Shown one piece after another: positions 30,198 through 37,559 of a stretch of DNA of 42,779 bases (its first letter is position 1; every line of letters begins with the position of its first letter). Source of the DNA: CAYWRO01 sp964460345 (GTDB taxonomy: Bacteria > Planctomycetota > Phycisphaerae > Phycisphaerales > UBA1924); NCBI GenBank assembly GCA_964460345.1, contig CAYWRO010000027.1, positions 1-42,779 on the forward strand. The letters are read 5' to 3'. Position numbers and translations under genes: made by a program. Under the pieces are notes generated by a model, which was given only the letters and a program-made list of their open reading frames with translations, made no database searches and was not told where the DNA came from.

Positions 30198-30978
30198 GCG
30201 CCGGATCAATCGGGCGCAGAAACTCGAATGGCAGCGGGTCCGGCACATCATCGAGCGCCACCGCCTCATCGATCGTGAAGGGCGCGGCCTCCGTGCGGCG
30301 GAGGCCCGTGAGCATCCCTCCCGTTCCGAGCGCCTCGCCCAGGTCGCGCGCGATCGAACGGATGTACGTCCCCTTTCCGCAGGCAATGTCCAGCCTCGCC
30401 CGCGGCCACGCATACTCCAGCAACTCGATCGAGTGCACCACCACCGGCCGCGGCTCGAGCGCGATCGGCTCGGGCGACGGCGCGAGATCGGAAGCGTCCG
30501 TGCATTCGGCTTCCGCGAGCTTCCGCTCGCGGCTCTGACTGCGCGCGATCTTGTACGCCCGCCGCCCCCCAACTTTGATCGCGCTGTAGTCCGGCGGCCG
30601 CTGCATGATCGACCCGACGAACCGCGACAGCGCTGCCTCCACCGCCTCGCGCGATGGCGGCTCCGCCACGCTCACTTCCGTCAACTCCCCCTCGGCGTCA
30701 TCGGTCGTGCTGCGGTGCGCCAGATCGACCTCCGCAACATAGCGCTTGCGCCCCGCCATCACCTTGTTGCACAGCTTCGTCGCCTTGCCGACCAGCACGA
30801 CCAGCACACCCGTCGCCAGCGGATCCAGCGTCCCGCCATGCCCAACCTTCACGCGCTTGGGCGCGCCGGCGTTCACCAGCCGCCGCCGCACGATCCGGCA
30901 CACGTGCATGCTCGTCATGCCCGTCGGCTTGTCGATGATGAGGAGACCGGCGGGAGATGGTGATCCAGGAGAACTCAC
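30175..30978 (-). CDS. truB: tRNA pseudouridine55 synthase TruB
   Basis: 267 residues from GTG 30978. This start is preferred to the upstream TTG 31002 because a TAGACT box ends 5 nt before it and the conserved AGLLIIDKPTGMTS follows directly. The catalytic Asp is D52 in HGGTLDPLATGVLVV; further blocks are KRYVAEVDLAHRSTTDDAEG, QRPPDYSAIKVGGRRAYKIAR and CGKGTYIRSIARDLGE. It forms pseudouridine 55 in the T-loop of tRNAs. Residues about 146-173 are extra relative to the usual short loop between YK.AR and PRPV. The DNA there contains a perfect palindrome identical to an intergenic copy at 37527-37547. Confidence 0.93.
   Translation of the reverse strand: MSSPGSPSPAGLLIIDKPTGMTSMHVCRIVRRRLVNAGAPKRVKVGHGGTLDPLATGVLVVLVGKATKLCNKVMAGRKRYVAEVDLAHRSTTDDAEGELTEVSVAEPPSREAVEAALSRFVGSIMQRPPDYSAIKVGGRRAYKIARSQSRERKLAEAECTDASDLAPSPEPIALEPRPVVVHSIELLEYAWPRARLDIACGKGTYIRSIARDLGEALGTGGMLTGLRRTEAAPFTIDEAVALDDVPDPLPFEFLRPIDPALTGGPSA
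30512..30532 (+). repeat. Palindromic repeat inside truB (copy A)
   Basis: An 8-bp perfect stem CCGCGAGC/GCTCGCGG with loop TTCC, plus a leading T and followed by CTCTGA. The same 21 nt plus CTCTGA (one extra G between) occurs at 37527-37554. In the truB mRNA the loop reads GGAA, a GNRA tetraloop. Confidence 0.75.
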
Positions 30979-30983
30979 CGGCA

Positions 30984-30989
30984 AGTCTA
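30984..30989 (-). promoter_or_regulatory. -10 box TAGACT of a putative leaderless truB mRNA
   Basis: The minus-strand hexamer ends 5 nt before GTG 30978. The context CCGTAGACT is shared with the box at 34372-34377. Confidence 0.55.
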
Positions 30990-31035
30990 CGGTGAACTGC
31001 AACCAGCAGCGCTACAGAGGCGGATCGGCCAGGCG

Positions 31036-31458
31036 ATGACCAATCCGCCGCGTAGACCCGCCCAATGCCCTGACTGCAGCTATGACCTGGCAGGTTTGCC
31101 CGATGTCGTGCTCTGCCCGGAATGCGGCGTCGACGTCGTCGAAGCGCATCGCCGAGGCAAGCCGAAGCCGGTCATCGCCATCGTTCTCCCGTTGTGCCTC
31201 GGCACACTGGGGTGGGGGTGGGGCTCCGTGCTTATCACCGCGGTGACATTGGAGTACGGGGCTGAGTTGTTCTCGCCAGATCCTGTGACATGCGTCGTTC
31301 ACACCGCCACACTGAGTAACATCGCAGGCCTGGCCGCAGCCGTGCTGCTGCGGCGAGAGATCCGGTGGGCATCGCAGATCGGCTGGGAGGTGCTGAAGCA
31401 CATCGCTTGGTGGCAGCTTGCGCCGATGCTGTTCCTCTGGGGATTCGCACTGCTCTGA
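31036..31458 (+). CDS. Small membrane protein with N-terminal zinc ribbon
   Basis: 140 residues. The N terminus has CPDCSYDLAGLPDVVLCPECG (two Cys pairs, zinc-ribbon-like) of a type common in planctomycete membrane proteins. After a basic stretch (RRGKPK) come two to three hydrophobic segments (about 48-68, 85-105, 120-140). Function unknown. The start lacks a good Shine-Dalgarno or -10 match, so it is less certain than the end. Confidence 0.7.
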   Translation: MTNPPRRPAQCPDCSYDLAGLPDVVLCPECGVDVVEAHRRGKPKPVIAIVLPLCLGTLGWGWGSVLITAVTLEYGAELFSPDPVTCVVHTATLSNIAGLAAAVLLRREIRWASQIGWEVLKHIAWWQLAPMLFLWGFALL

Positions 31459-31480
31459 TCGGCCGCCCGCTCGCCGCCAC

Positions 31481-32860
31481 TCACCGACGCGGATTCCGCG
31501 CCGTGCTCCCCCGGCGGGCGCGGTTTGGCGGAAAGGGACCGTCGCGCTTGCTGTCAGCGCTCGGCCCACCCTCCCGCTGTGTCTCCGCGCGCGGCGCGGC
31601 GTCGTGCCCCGCTTCATGTTCACCGTTCGCCTTCTCGCCGGCCGCGACGGGATCGGTTGAAGCCGCGGCGACTTCCCCCGCGTGCTCCTGCCCGTTGTGG
31701 GCAGACTCGGCGATTGCCTCTTGTGAGCCCATCTCGGCTCCCGCCTGATCACCGGCGTCCTGCTCGCCCTCCGGACGCACGCGCCGCGCGAAGATCATCC
31801 TGCCCGCGCTGGTCTGCAGCGTGCTGGTGACCTCCACTTCCGACATCTCGTTCAGCCGCTCAGCGCCCCCTTCCACGACGACCATGGTGCCGTCATCCAG
31901 GTAGCCGACGCCCTGCCCCTCCTGCTCGCCGCGGCGCATGATGTGGATGTTCAGCCGCTCGCCGGGAGCCAGCGCAGGCTTGAGCGCATTGGCCAGATCG
32001 TTCACGTTCAGAACGGGCACATCCTGGATCTGCGCGACGCGGCCCAGCCCGGTATCCGTCGTGACGAGAATGCCGCTCATCCGCCGCGCCAGTTCGATGA
32101 GCATGCTGTCCACGCTCTTGCCCGGCACAATCGTCTCGTCGACCGTCACGTCCAGCCCCGGCGTCCGCTGAAGCTTGGTGACCAGGTCCAGCCCGCGCCG
32201 GCCGCGCGTCCGCTTCATCTTCTCCGTCGAATCAGCCAGAAGCTGCAACTCGGCGACGACGAACCGCGGGATGACGATCGGCGCCTGGATGATCCCCGTC
32301 GCGCCAACGTCCGCCAGCCGCGCATCGATCAGCGCCGATGAATCAATCAACAGCGGCCGCGGCCCCCGCAGCGACTTGGAAAACTCGACGTACGGAATCA
32401 ATAGACGGAAATCGTCCTGCGTCTGCAGCACCGTGCTGACGCCCAGGTAGCACAGCGTGATGCCGAGCATGATCTTGAGCGTGCGCAGCGGACCGGCCAT
32501 CGCCGCGAGCTGCTTGGGATCCTGCACCCAGGCCTCCAGCGCCAGGTCGATCACGAACCCGAGCGCGATCGTCGCCAGCAGCCCCGCCAGCACGCCGACC
32601 AGCGCGCCCGCAAGCGTCGACGCCTTCTTGTTCGGCGTCAGCACATCCAGCGCGATGGCGGCGAAGAACATCCCGATCGCCGCGGCGACCAGCGTCCAGA
32701 TCTGGAAGGGCTCGATGCCCGTGTCATCCGTCTCGGTACGGATGAGGGCAAGCAGAGAGACGGCCAGCAGCACGAGCAGGAAGGCCGCGCGGACAATCCA
32801 GAGGATGAACGTGCGCTGCCGTTCGGCCGCCTCAACGGGGTGCAGGTCATGGTCGGCCAT
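31481..32860 (-). CDS. Membrane PIN/TRAM-domain protein (YacL-like nuclease)
   Basis: 459 residues from ATG 32860. Four membrane helices come first (about 18-40, 52-75, 80-112, 118-140). The cytoplasmic PIN domain then starts at RPLLIDSSALIDARL, with acidic residues from IDSS, VAELQLL and VTTDTGLGR forming the metal site. A TRAM domain follows (APGERLNIHIMRRGEQEGQGVGYLDDGTMVVVEGG). The C-terminal 90 residues are low-complexity (Glu, Ala, Gly). PIN domains are metal-dependent ribonucleases and TRAM binds RNA, so membrane-localised RNA cleavage is likely. Divergent from the SRP RNA gene by about 70 nt. Confidence 0.92.
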   Translation of the reverse strand: MADHDLHPVEAAERQRTFILWIVRAAFLLVLLAVSLLALIRTETDDTGIEPFQIWTLVAAAIGMFFAAIALDVLTPNKKASTLAGALVGVLAGLLATIALGFVIDLALEAWVQDPKQLAAMAGPLRTLKIMLGITLCYLGVSTVLQTQDDFRLLIPYVEFSKSLRGPRPLLIDSSALIDARLADVGATGIIQAPIVIPRFVVAELQLLADSTEKMKRTRGRRGLDLVTKLQRTPGLDVTVDETIVPGKSVDSMLIELARRMSGILVTTDTGLGRVAQIQDVPVLNVNDLANALKPALAPGERLNIHIMRRGEQEGQGVGYLDDGTMVVVEGGAERLNEMSEVEVTSTLQTSAGRMIFARRVRPEGEQDAGDQAGAEMGSQEAIAESAHNGQEHAGEVAAASTDPVAAGEKANGEHEAGHDAAPRAETQREGGPSADSKRDGPFPPNRARRGSTARNPRR

Positions 32861-32866
32861 GGGGGA

Positions 32867-32872
32867 AGAATA
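32867..32872 (-). promoter_or_regulatory. -10 box TATTCT of a putative leaderless mRNA
   Basis: The minus-strand hexamer ends 6 nt before ATG 32860. Same hexamer and distance as the antiporter gene at 17015. Confidence 0.6.
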
Positions 32873-32919
32873 GGAAGGCAGCGCCCAGTTGACAGGCTCA
32901 GCCCACGCCCGGGCATGCC

Positions 32920-32925
32920 TACGAT
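32920..32925 (+). promoter_or_regulatory. -10 box TACGAT of the SRP RNA gene
   Basis: Ends 6 nt before the first base of the RNA as predicted from its terminal stem (32932). The distance equals that from box to start codon in the leaderless genes. A TTGACA at 32889-32894 is 25 nt away, too far for a normal -35. Confidence 0.6.
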
Positions 32926-32931
32926 TGGCTC

Positions 32932-33061
32932 GCGTCCGCCACGTTGACGGCCGGGCCCGGTGCACGGGTGGCCCGTGAACCTGGTCAGGGCTTGACCGCA
33001 GCAGCCATAAGCGGCCGTCATCCGGTGCCGCCGGTGTCCTGGCCGTCAACGCAGCGGACGC
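32932..33061 (+). ncRNA. ffs: Signal recognition particle RNA (4.5S/small SRP type)
   Basis: The conserved core reads CCCGTGAACCTGGTCAGG ... AGCAGCCATAAG, the SRP domain IV sequence with its asymmetric loop. The ends pair perfectly: 32932-32939 with 33054-33061, then GTTGACGGCC (32943-32952) with GGCCGTCAAC (33041-33050). This closed rod of about 130 nt is right for a bacterial small SRP RNA. The apical loop is unusual: between GGTCAGG and AGCAGCC lies GCTTGACCGC, so the tip is TGAC-like (a URRC loop) rather than GGAA. It binds Ffh to target membrane proteins and lies divergent from the YacL-like gene. Confidence 0.9.
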
Positions 33062-33075
33062 ACCCCCCCACCCCA

Positions 33076-33153
33076 GAGACGCGCCCGTCAGGAAGCGTTC
33101 CCCCGACGCGCCCGGTGGCCCTCCTTAAAGAAGCTTCCTCACGGGGGCGTCTC
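33076..33153. repeat. Large imperfect inverted repeat downstream of the SRP RNA gene
   Basis: Arms of 21 nt (33076-33096 and 33133-33153) match at 19 of 21 positions around a 36-nt loop. The left arm and loop include an 18-nt sequence also found at 42718-42735 on the other strand. It could terminate the SRP transcript, be a separate structured RNA, or be a dispersed repeat. The remaining 33154-33351 holds a G/C hairpin near 33278-33300 and nothing else recognised. Confidence 0.6.
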
Positions 33154-33351
33154 CGCTCGACGACCGGTAATGCGTTCCCTGATGGGCACGATCCGCACAG
33201 GCCGCTCCTGCCGCGCCATCCGGCCCGCTGGCAGACTGGAGCCGGTCCGCCCACCGTCCGTTGAAGGTCAGGTGGGGCGGCCGCGGCTCGGGCCGCGGCG
33301 TGACTCGCCCCCGCATCGAGTCCGCCTTCCGGCTTGCTTGAGAACCCGGCC

Positions 33352-34326
33352 ATGAACGATTCCTATGTCCAACCCCCGCATGCCACCGGCAGCGTGATCA
33401 TGCTCTCGCTCTGCACACTCGCGGCGGTCGCCGGCGTGGGTGTGTCCATGTCAGTGCTCGGTCACATCGACCGCATGGAAGCCGGCGCGGGCGTCACGAT
33501 GGAACAGTGGCTCTCCGTGCTGGCCGTCTTCGGCCTCCACGCACTCATCGCGGCGGGGTTGTACCTGCTCACGGGGCTCGTCTTCACGCTGTGGATGTAC
33601 CGGGCCGTCAAATACGCGCGCAGCGTCGCGCCACAGGCCAACAGCACGGCACCCGGGTGGGTCTGGCTGATAATCCTCCCCGTCGTCGGGCACATCCTGC
33701 CGCCCATGATGGCACAGGCGGCATACAGCTCCTGCCGCAAGCTTGAACGCAAGAACGCGAGCGGCGGCTCGGCCGTGCTCGTCTGGGGCGCGTTGTGGCT
33801 CGCGATGTGGGTGACGTATGTGGTGACACAGTTCACGGGCCAGCCTGACCCCTTTGTAGAGGGCGCGACCGCCGAGTCCGTGCGAGCCTTCTGGCACATG
33901 CACCTGGCCTACCAGGTCGTCACGGGCCTCACCGCGATCGCCGGCGCGGTTATGGTTGCCAAGGTCAGCGGCGTACAGGGCCGCCTGGCCACCGGCAGCT
34001 TCGCCGCCGAACCGGAAGAGCTCCCGCCCGCGCTGCTCCGAAGCGGCCTGCCGGGTATGGACGGCGGGGCGGCCGACCCCGAGCCGCCGCTGATCGCCCC
34101 GCGGCCCGCAGTCACGACAGGACCCGCCGCACCCGCACCTCAACCCGCCCCGAGCGGACTGGCCGGCGGCCTGCCCGGCATGCCCCCGCCGCCCCCCCCG
34201 GCCAACGAAGAAGAGGCCGTGCGGCGCGCCGGGCTGCCGCGGCCGACGGCGGCATCCGACGATGAGGAGCCGCGCCAGTTCATGCCCGGCATTCCTCCAC
34301 CGCCGGAGCAGAGCGAAGCGGCGTAA
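33352..34326 (+). CDS. DUF4328-like membrane protein with Pro-rich tail
   Basis: 324 residues from ATG 33352 (a TTG at 33334 is also in frame). Four to five membrane helices: about 12-35, 50-78, 95-115, 140-160 and 185-205. The block LWMYRAVKYARSVAP ... APGWVWLIILPVVGHILPPMMAQAAYSSC matches the DUF4328 pattern of a Trp-x-Tyr-Arg helix start and a 'PGW...P' loop. The C-terminal about 110 residues are Pro/Gly-rich and probably disordered (GLPGMPPPPPPANEEEAVRRAGLPRP). Function unknown. No Shine-Dalgarno or TANNNT box at the expected distance. Confidence 0.75.
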   Translation: MNDSYVQPPHATGSVIMLSLCTLAAVAGVGVSMSVLGHIDRMEAGAGVTMEQWLSVLAVFGLHALIAAGLYLLTGLVFTLWMYRAVKYARSVAPQANSTAPGWVWLIILPVVGHILPPMMAQAAYSSCRKLERKNASGGSAVLVWGALWLAMWVTYVVTQFTGQPDPFVEGATAESVRAFWHMHLAYQVVTGLTAIAGAVMVAKVSGVQGRLATGSFAAEPEELPPALLRSGLPGMDGGAADPEPPLIAPRPAVTTGPAAPAPQPAPSGLAGGLPGMPPPPPPANEEEAVRRAGLPRPTAASDDEEPRQFMPGIPPPPEQSEAA

Positions 34327-34371
34327 TCGGCCCCTGAGCCGGGACGACGATCTGTCCTGCCCGCGCGGCCG

Positions 34372-34377
34372 TAGACT
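34372..34377 (+). promoter_or_regulatory. -10 box TAGACT of a putative leaderless mRNA
   Basis: Ends 5 nt before ATG 34383. The surrounding CCGTAGACT is the same as upstream of truB. Confidence 0.6.
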
Positions 34378-34382
34378 GCCGG

Positions 34383-36509
34383 ATGAGACTCTGCGCAAGC
34401 GGTCGGGTCGGACGGGCTGTCGGGACGCTGGCGGCCATGGTCCTCGCAAGCCACGCCGCGGCACAGAACGGCGATCGCCCCGCAGTGGAGCAGCCGCAGC
34501 AGGCCCAGCAGGAGCGAACGATCCGGCTGGAGGACCTGATCCCGCAGGTGCGCCTCGGCGCACGCGTGGCGCTGGTGGCGCAGCAGCTCGGCGTCATCGA
34601 CGTGCTTGTGATCGTGCCCGACGCCGCGTCGTACGGCGCAGCGGTGCAGCGCTGGTCACTCGGCGCTCGCTTCCCAATCCTGATCGATGATGGGACGGCC
34701 CGGTCGCGCGAAGACGTGGCGCGGTTTGTGCGCGCGTTTCAACCGGCCAAGGTCCTCCGTTGGCAGGCGCCGGAGGAAGAGGCTGCCATCTGGCGCGACG
34801 CCGCGACAAGGCGCGACGGCTTCGACCAGGCCATGCTCGCCGCCTGGAGCCCTCCAGCTTCCGCGGCCGACGATCAGGACGACGCCAACGCCGAGGGGAA
34901 TGCCGAAGCCGACGAGGCACGGGGGGACCTGCTCGCACAATGGCGCAAGCTTGCGTTTGTGCCGCCGGGCGTGGTGATTGCGTCGGCCGAGGACCCGGCG
35001 TGGACCGCAGCGCTGGCGCTGGCCGCGGGGCGCGGACAGCCGGTGGCGTGGGTCGATACGCCCGCAGGGGGACCGAGCGGGGAGATGCCGCTCGACGCGG
35101 CCGATGCGCTGAACAACGTTGTCGCCGAAACAAGCAACCAGGCGAAACTCTCCTGGCGCGAGTTGGGCGATGCCATCGACGCGGTGACGGTGTGCCTGAA
35201 CTGCCCCGGGCGCGTGCGCGTGCAGGACGATCGGAAGTACCTTTCACTGACGGATGTGCTCGGCCGGCAGACCGACACGCTCGACCGCCGCGCACGCTGG
35301 GCCTGGGCTGGGCAGGTCTTCGGCAGCGAGTCCGAAGCGGCTTACCGAGCGATGTGCAGCCTGTTCCTGCAGCCGCGGCGGGCCTGGCTCTTCGACGGGT
35401 ACGGCGAAGATGCGCCGTGGAACCTGTGGGACATGACGGCGACGGAAGCGGAACTGAAGCGGGCCGCTTTTGAGGTCATGCTCGACGACGGCGCGCGGCG
35501 CGGGCGACGCGACTGGGTGCTGCGTACCGGCGGCCGGGCCGATGACCAGTGGCCCGAATCGGAATCCGGGATGGGCGTGCGGGCGGGCGTGGTCGCGGTG
35601 AACACGCACGGGCAGGCGTATGAGTTCAACCTGGATCCGGGGAAGCTGCGGGCCGAGGGAGCGCCCTTCCTGCACGTGCCGAGCGCGGTGTACTTTGTGC
35701 ACTCCTTCTCGGCGGCGCGGCAGGGTGATCGCAACACGGTTGCCGGGCGGTGGATGGACCGCGGCGCGTTTGCCTATTGCGGAAGTGTGGATGAGCCGCA
35801 CCTGCAGGGCTTCATGCCGACCCCGCTGTTTGCGCGGCGGCTCGTCAGCGCGGTGCCGTTCGGCGTGGCGGGGCGGATGGACGACCCGCACCCATACGCT
35901 CGCGTGTGGAAGGTGCACGTGATCGGGGACCCGCTCTTCACCCTGCACGATGTACCGGCTCGGCGCGAGGCGGGGCCGGAGCAGCCGGGCGCGGAAGATG
36001 TGGCGGACACCATGCGGACAGCGCTGAAGGAGCGGCGCTTTCCGGAAGCAATGCGCCAGCTTGTGCTGCTCGGACGGGATGAAGACGCGGTGCGGCTGGC
36101 GCGGGCGATCGCCGCCGCGGGCGAAGATGGGGATGGGGCGATGGCGGGGGCGCGGCTGACAGCCGACGTCGCCGAACCGGCGCTGATGAGCGCGTTCCGC
36201 GAGGGAGATCTTGAGCTGTTCGTCACGCTCGGCAACCTGCTCGCCGATGCAGGACGGCTGGATGCGAGCGGCAAGGACGCGGCGTGGCATGCGCTTCGCC
36301 CGGCGCTCGGCACGCTGCGGGATGATGAGATTCTGCTGCTCAAGCGGAGCGTGCGCGCTGAGCAGGCGGCCGACGATGTGATCGACCTCGCGGGCGCGAT
36401 TCGGAGCGTGCAGGGCCGCGAAGCTGCGCAGAACTGGCTGGGCGAGGCACGCGACCTGGTGAAGGACGAAGCCGGACGCAAGCGGATCGACGAGGAGTTG
36501 GCCCGCTGA
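34383..36509 (+). CDS. Large secreted protein, possibly with a caspase/gingipain-like region
   Basis: 708 residues, no family recognised with certainty. A signal peptide ends near AMVLASHAAAQ|N. The N-terminal module (about 60-120) has an alpha/beta pattern (VALVAQQLGVIDVLVIVPDA, FPILIDDGTARSREDVARFV). The middle (about 400-520) contains VVAVNTHGQAYEF, then VYFVHSFSAARQ, GAFAYCGSVDEPHLQGF and KVHVIGDPLFTL. This order of a His-Gly block, a 'HSFS' block and a 'GSVDEP...GDP' block resembles C25/caspase-like domains, but the expected catalytic Cys is Ser. The last 150 residues are helical. Probably periplasmic or surface-exposed; possibly an inactive peptidase fold. Confidence 0.65.
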   Translation: MRLCASGRVGRAVGTLAAMVLASHAAAQNGDRPAVEQPQQAQQERTIRLEDLIPQVRLGARVALVAQQLGVIDVLVIVPDAASYGAAVQRWSLGARFPILIDDGTARSREDVARFVRAFQPAKVLRWQAPEEEAAIWRDAATRRDGFDQAMLAAWSPPASAADDQDDANAEGNAEADEARGDLLAQWRKLAFVPPGVVIASAEDPAWTAALALAAGRGQPVAWVDTPAGGPSGEMPLDAADALNNVVAETSNQAKLSWRELGDAIDAVTVCLNCPGRVRVQDDRKYLSLTDVLGRQTDTLDRRARWAWAGQVFGSESEAAYRAMCSLFLQPRRAWLFDGYGEDAPWNLWDMTATEAELKRAAFEVMLDDGARRGRRDWVLRTGGRADDQWPESESGMGVRAGVVAVNTHGQAYEFNLDPGKLRAEGAPFLHVPSAVYFVHSFSAARQGDRNTVAGRWMDRGAFAYCGSVDEPHLQGFMPTPLFARRLVSAVPFGVAGRMDDPHPYARVWKVHVIGDPLFTLHDVPARREAGPEQPGAEDVADTMRTALKERRFPEAMRQLVLLGRDEDAVRLARAIAAAGEDGDGAMAGARLTADVAEPALMSAFREGDLELFVTLGNLLADAGRLDASGKDAAWHALRPALGTLRDDEILLLKRSVRAEQAADDVIDLAGAIRSVQGREAAQNWLGEARDLVKDEAGRKRIDEELAR

Positions 36510-36512
36510 CGT

Positions 36513-37124
36513 TCAGCGTCCGTACCCGCACTCCGGGCAGACCTTGAGCATGCCGAGCGGATAGTTGCATACCGGGCAGCGGCCCCTGCCGCGGCGGTGG
36601 GACCGGATCGCGGTGCGCGTGATGGCGCCGACGGCGGCGATCCCTGAACCGTAAAGAAGCGTGTTCAGCAGCAGGCCGGGCCACACGGGAGTGATCGGAA
36701 TGCGCCGGCCCTTGGCGATCGGCAGTTCGATGCCGCGAAGGTAGACGGCCGCGAGCGGGCCTGGCTTGGGGCGCTCATCCATGCTCTCGCGATACTGCAG
36801 GGCGTAGAAGGGCCATCCTGTGCGGGTTCGGCTCATGCCGCGGTTTGGCTCATCGCGCATCGTGATGAGTTTCGACCCGAACCACGGCATCTCCGTGACG
36901 ATCTCGTACTGGACGGCCATGCTGGTGAGGGTGGCATGGGTTTGCACCTCCCAATCCGGCGGCACCCGCCACGCGCCGACCCGCCCGTTCTCGACCGGCG
37001 GATCGTGCCTGATGTTCCACACGCCGTTGCGGAGCGGAGCGGACAGGGAGGCGGCCCACGCCACGACTACCGTGATGACGAATGCGAGAACGAGGCAGAC
37101 AAGCGTGCGCCGGATGGTGCGCAT
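36513..37124 (-). CDS. Membrane protein with C-terminal zinc ribbon
   Basis: 203 residues from ATG 37124 (GGAG 7 nt upstream). An N-terminal membrane helix (LVCLVLAFVITVVVAWAASL) is followed by a soluble domain of about 115 residues with several Trp (VENGRVGAWRVPPDWEVQ). A second helix (about 150-172) and the C-terminal ribbon CPVCNYPLGMLKVCPECGYGR complete it. It is the mirror arrangement of the zinc-ribbon protein at 31036-31458, where the ribbon is N-terminal. Function unknown. Convergent with the large secreted protein, only 3 nt between stops. Confidence 0.75.
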   Translation of the reverse strand: MRTIRRTLVCLVLAFVITVVVAWAASLSAPLRNGVWNIRHDPPVENGRVGAWRVPPDWEVQTHATLTSMAVQYEIVTEMPWFGSKLITMRDEPNRGMSRTRTGWPFYALQYRESMDERPKPGPLAAVYLRGIELPIAKGRRIPITPVWPGLLLNTLLYGSGIAAVGAITRTAIRSHRRGRGRCPVCNYPLGMLKVCPECGYGR

Positions 37125-37153
37125 GGGAGCGCTCCGTGTGGGTTCACCGTGCG

Positions 37154-37501
37154 CTAGTCGGCCAGTTCGATGCGCTCGGCGAGGAGAACGGGCGTGGGCC
37201 CGCGCTCCACGTAGTTCTTCTGCTTAATGCGGCCGCGGATCTTGACGCGCAGACCATCGAGCGTCTCGGCCTCAGTAGAGATGCGAGAAACATCGACTTC
37301 GAGGTCAGGTTGATCCTTGCGTTTGAGCACCCAGCCGGTGGTCTCGCCGCCGATGGCCATCTGGCCGGAGCGGAGGACGCCGATGTGGTTGGTGGTGGTG
37401 GCGGAGGAGGAGCCGCCGTTGCCGGCCGTCTCGCAGGCCGACAGGGTCGAGAAGGTCAGGGCGACGAGCGTGATTATGAAACAGCCGAGGATGCGCGTCA
37501 T
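37154..37501 (-). CDS. Small lipoprotein, possible OB-fold
   Basis: 115 residues. The lipoprotein signal MTRILGCFIITLVALTFSTLSAC places the lipidated Cys at 23. A Ser/Thr/Gly linker follows, then about 75 residues with alternating beta pattern (TLDGLRVKIRGRIKQKNYVERGPTPVLLAERIEL) that recalls small OB folds. Function unknown. AAGGA lies 7 nt before the ATG. Its stop is 29 nt upstream of the next membrane-protein start; the three minus-strand genes deoC, this one and 36513-37124 may be one unit, although a palindromic repeat sits between deoC and this gene. Confidence 0.75.
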   Translation of the reverse strand: MTRILGCFIITLVALTFSTLSACETAGNGGSSSATTTNHIGVLRSGQMAIGGETTGWVLKRKDQPDLEVDVSRISTEAETLDGLRVKIRGRIKQKNYVERGPTPVLLAERIELAD

Positions 37502-37526
37502 GGTGTCGTCCTTGTGCGGGGAGTTG

Positions 37527-37547
37527 TCCGCGAGCTTCCGCTCGCGG
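37527..37547 (+). repeat. Palindromic repeat, intergenic copy (copy B)
   Basis: Identical over 21 nt to the palindrome inside truB (30512-30532), followed by GCTCTGA versus CTCTGA. It lies between the deoC stop and the lipoprotein start, the usual kind of site for REP-like elements. Confidence 0.75.
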
Positions 37548-37559
37548 GCTCTGATGGAA

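Noticed and set aside
32889..32894. TTGACA as a -35 for the SRP RNA promoter.
   Set aside because: The spacer to TACGAT would be 25 nt, far from the usual 16-18. On the other strand it reads TGTCAA, not a -35.
36527..36592. Possible pairing of the two zinc-ribbon proteins (31036 and 36513) as a system.
   Set aside because: They share only the short CPxC...CPECG ribbon, which is widespread in this group, and are 5 kb apart with unrelated neighbours.
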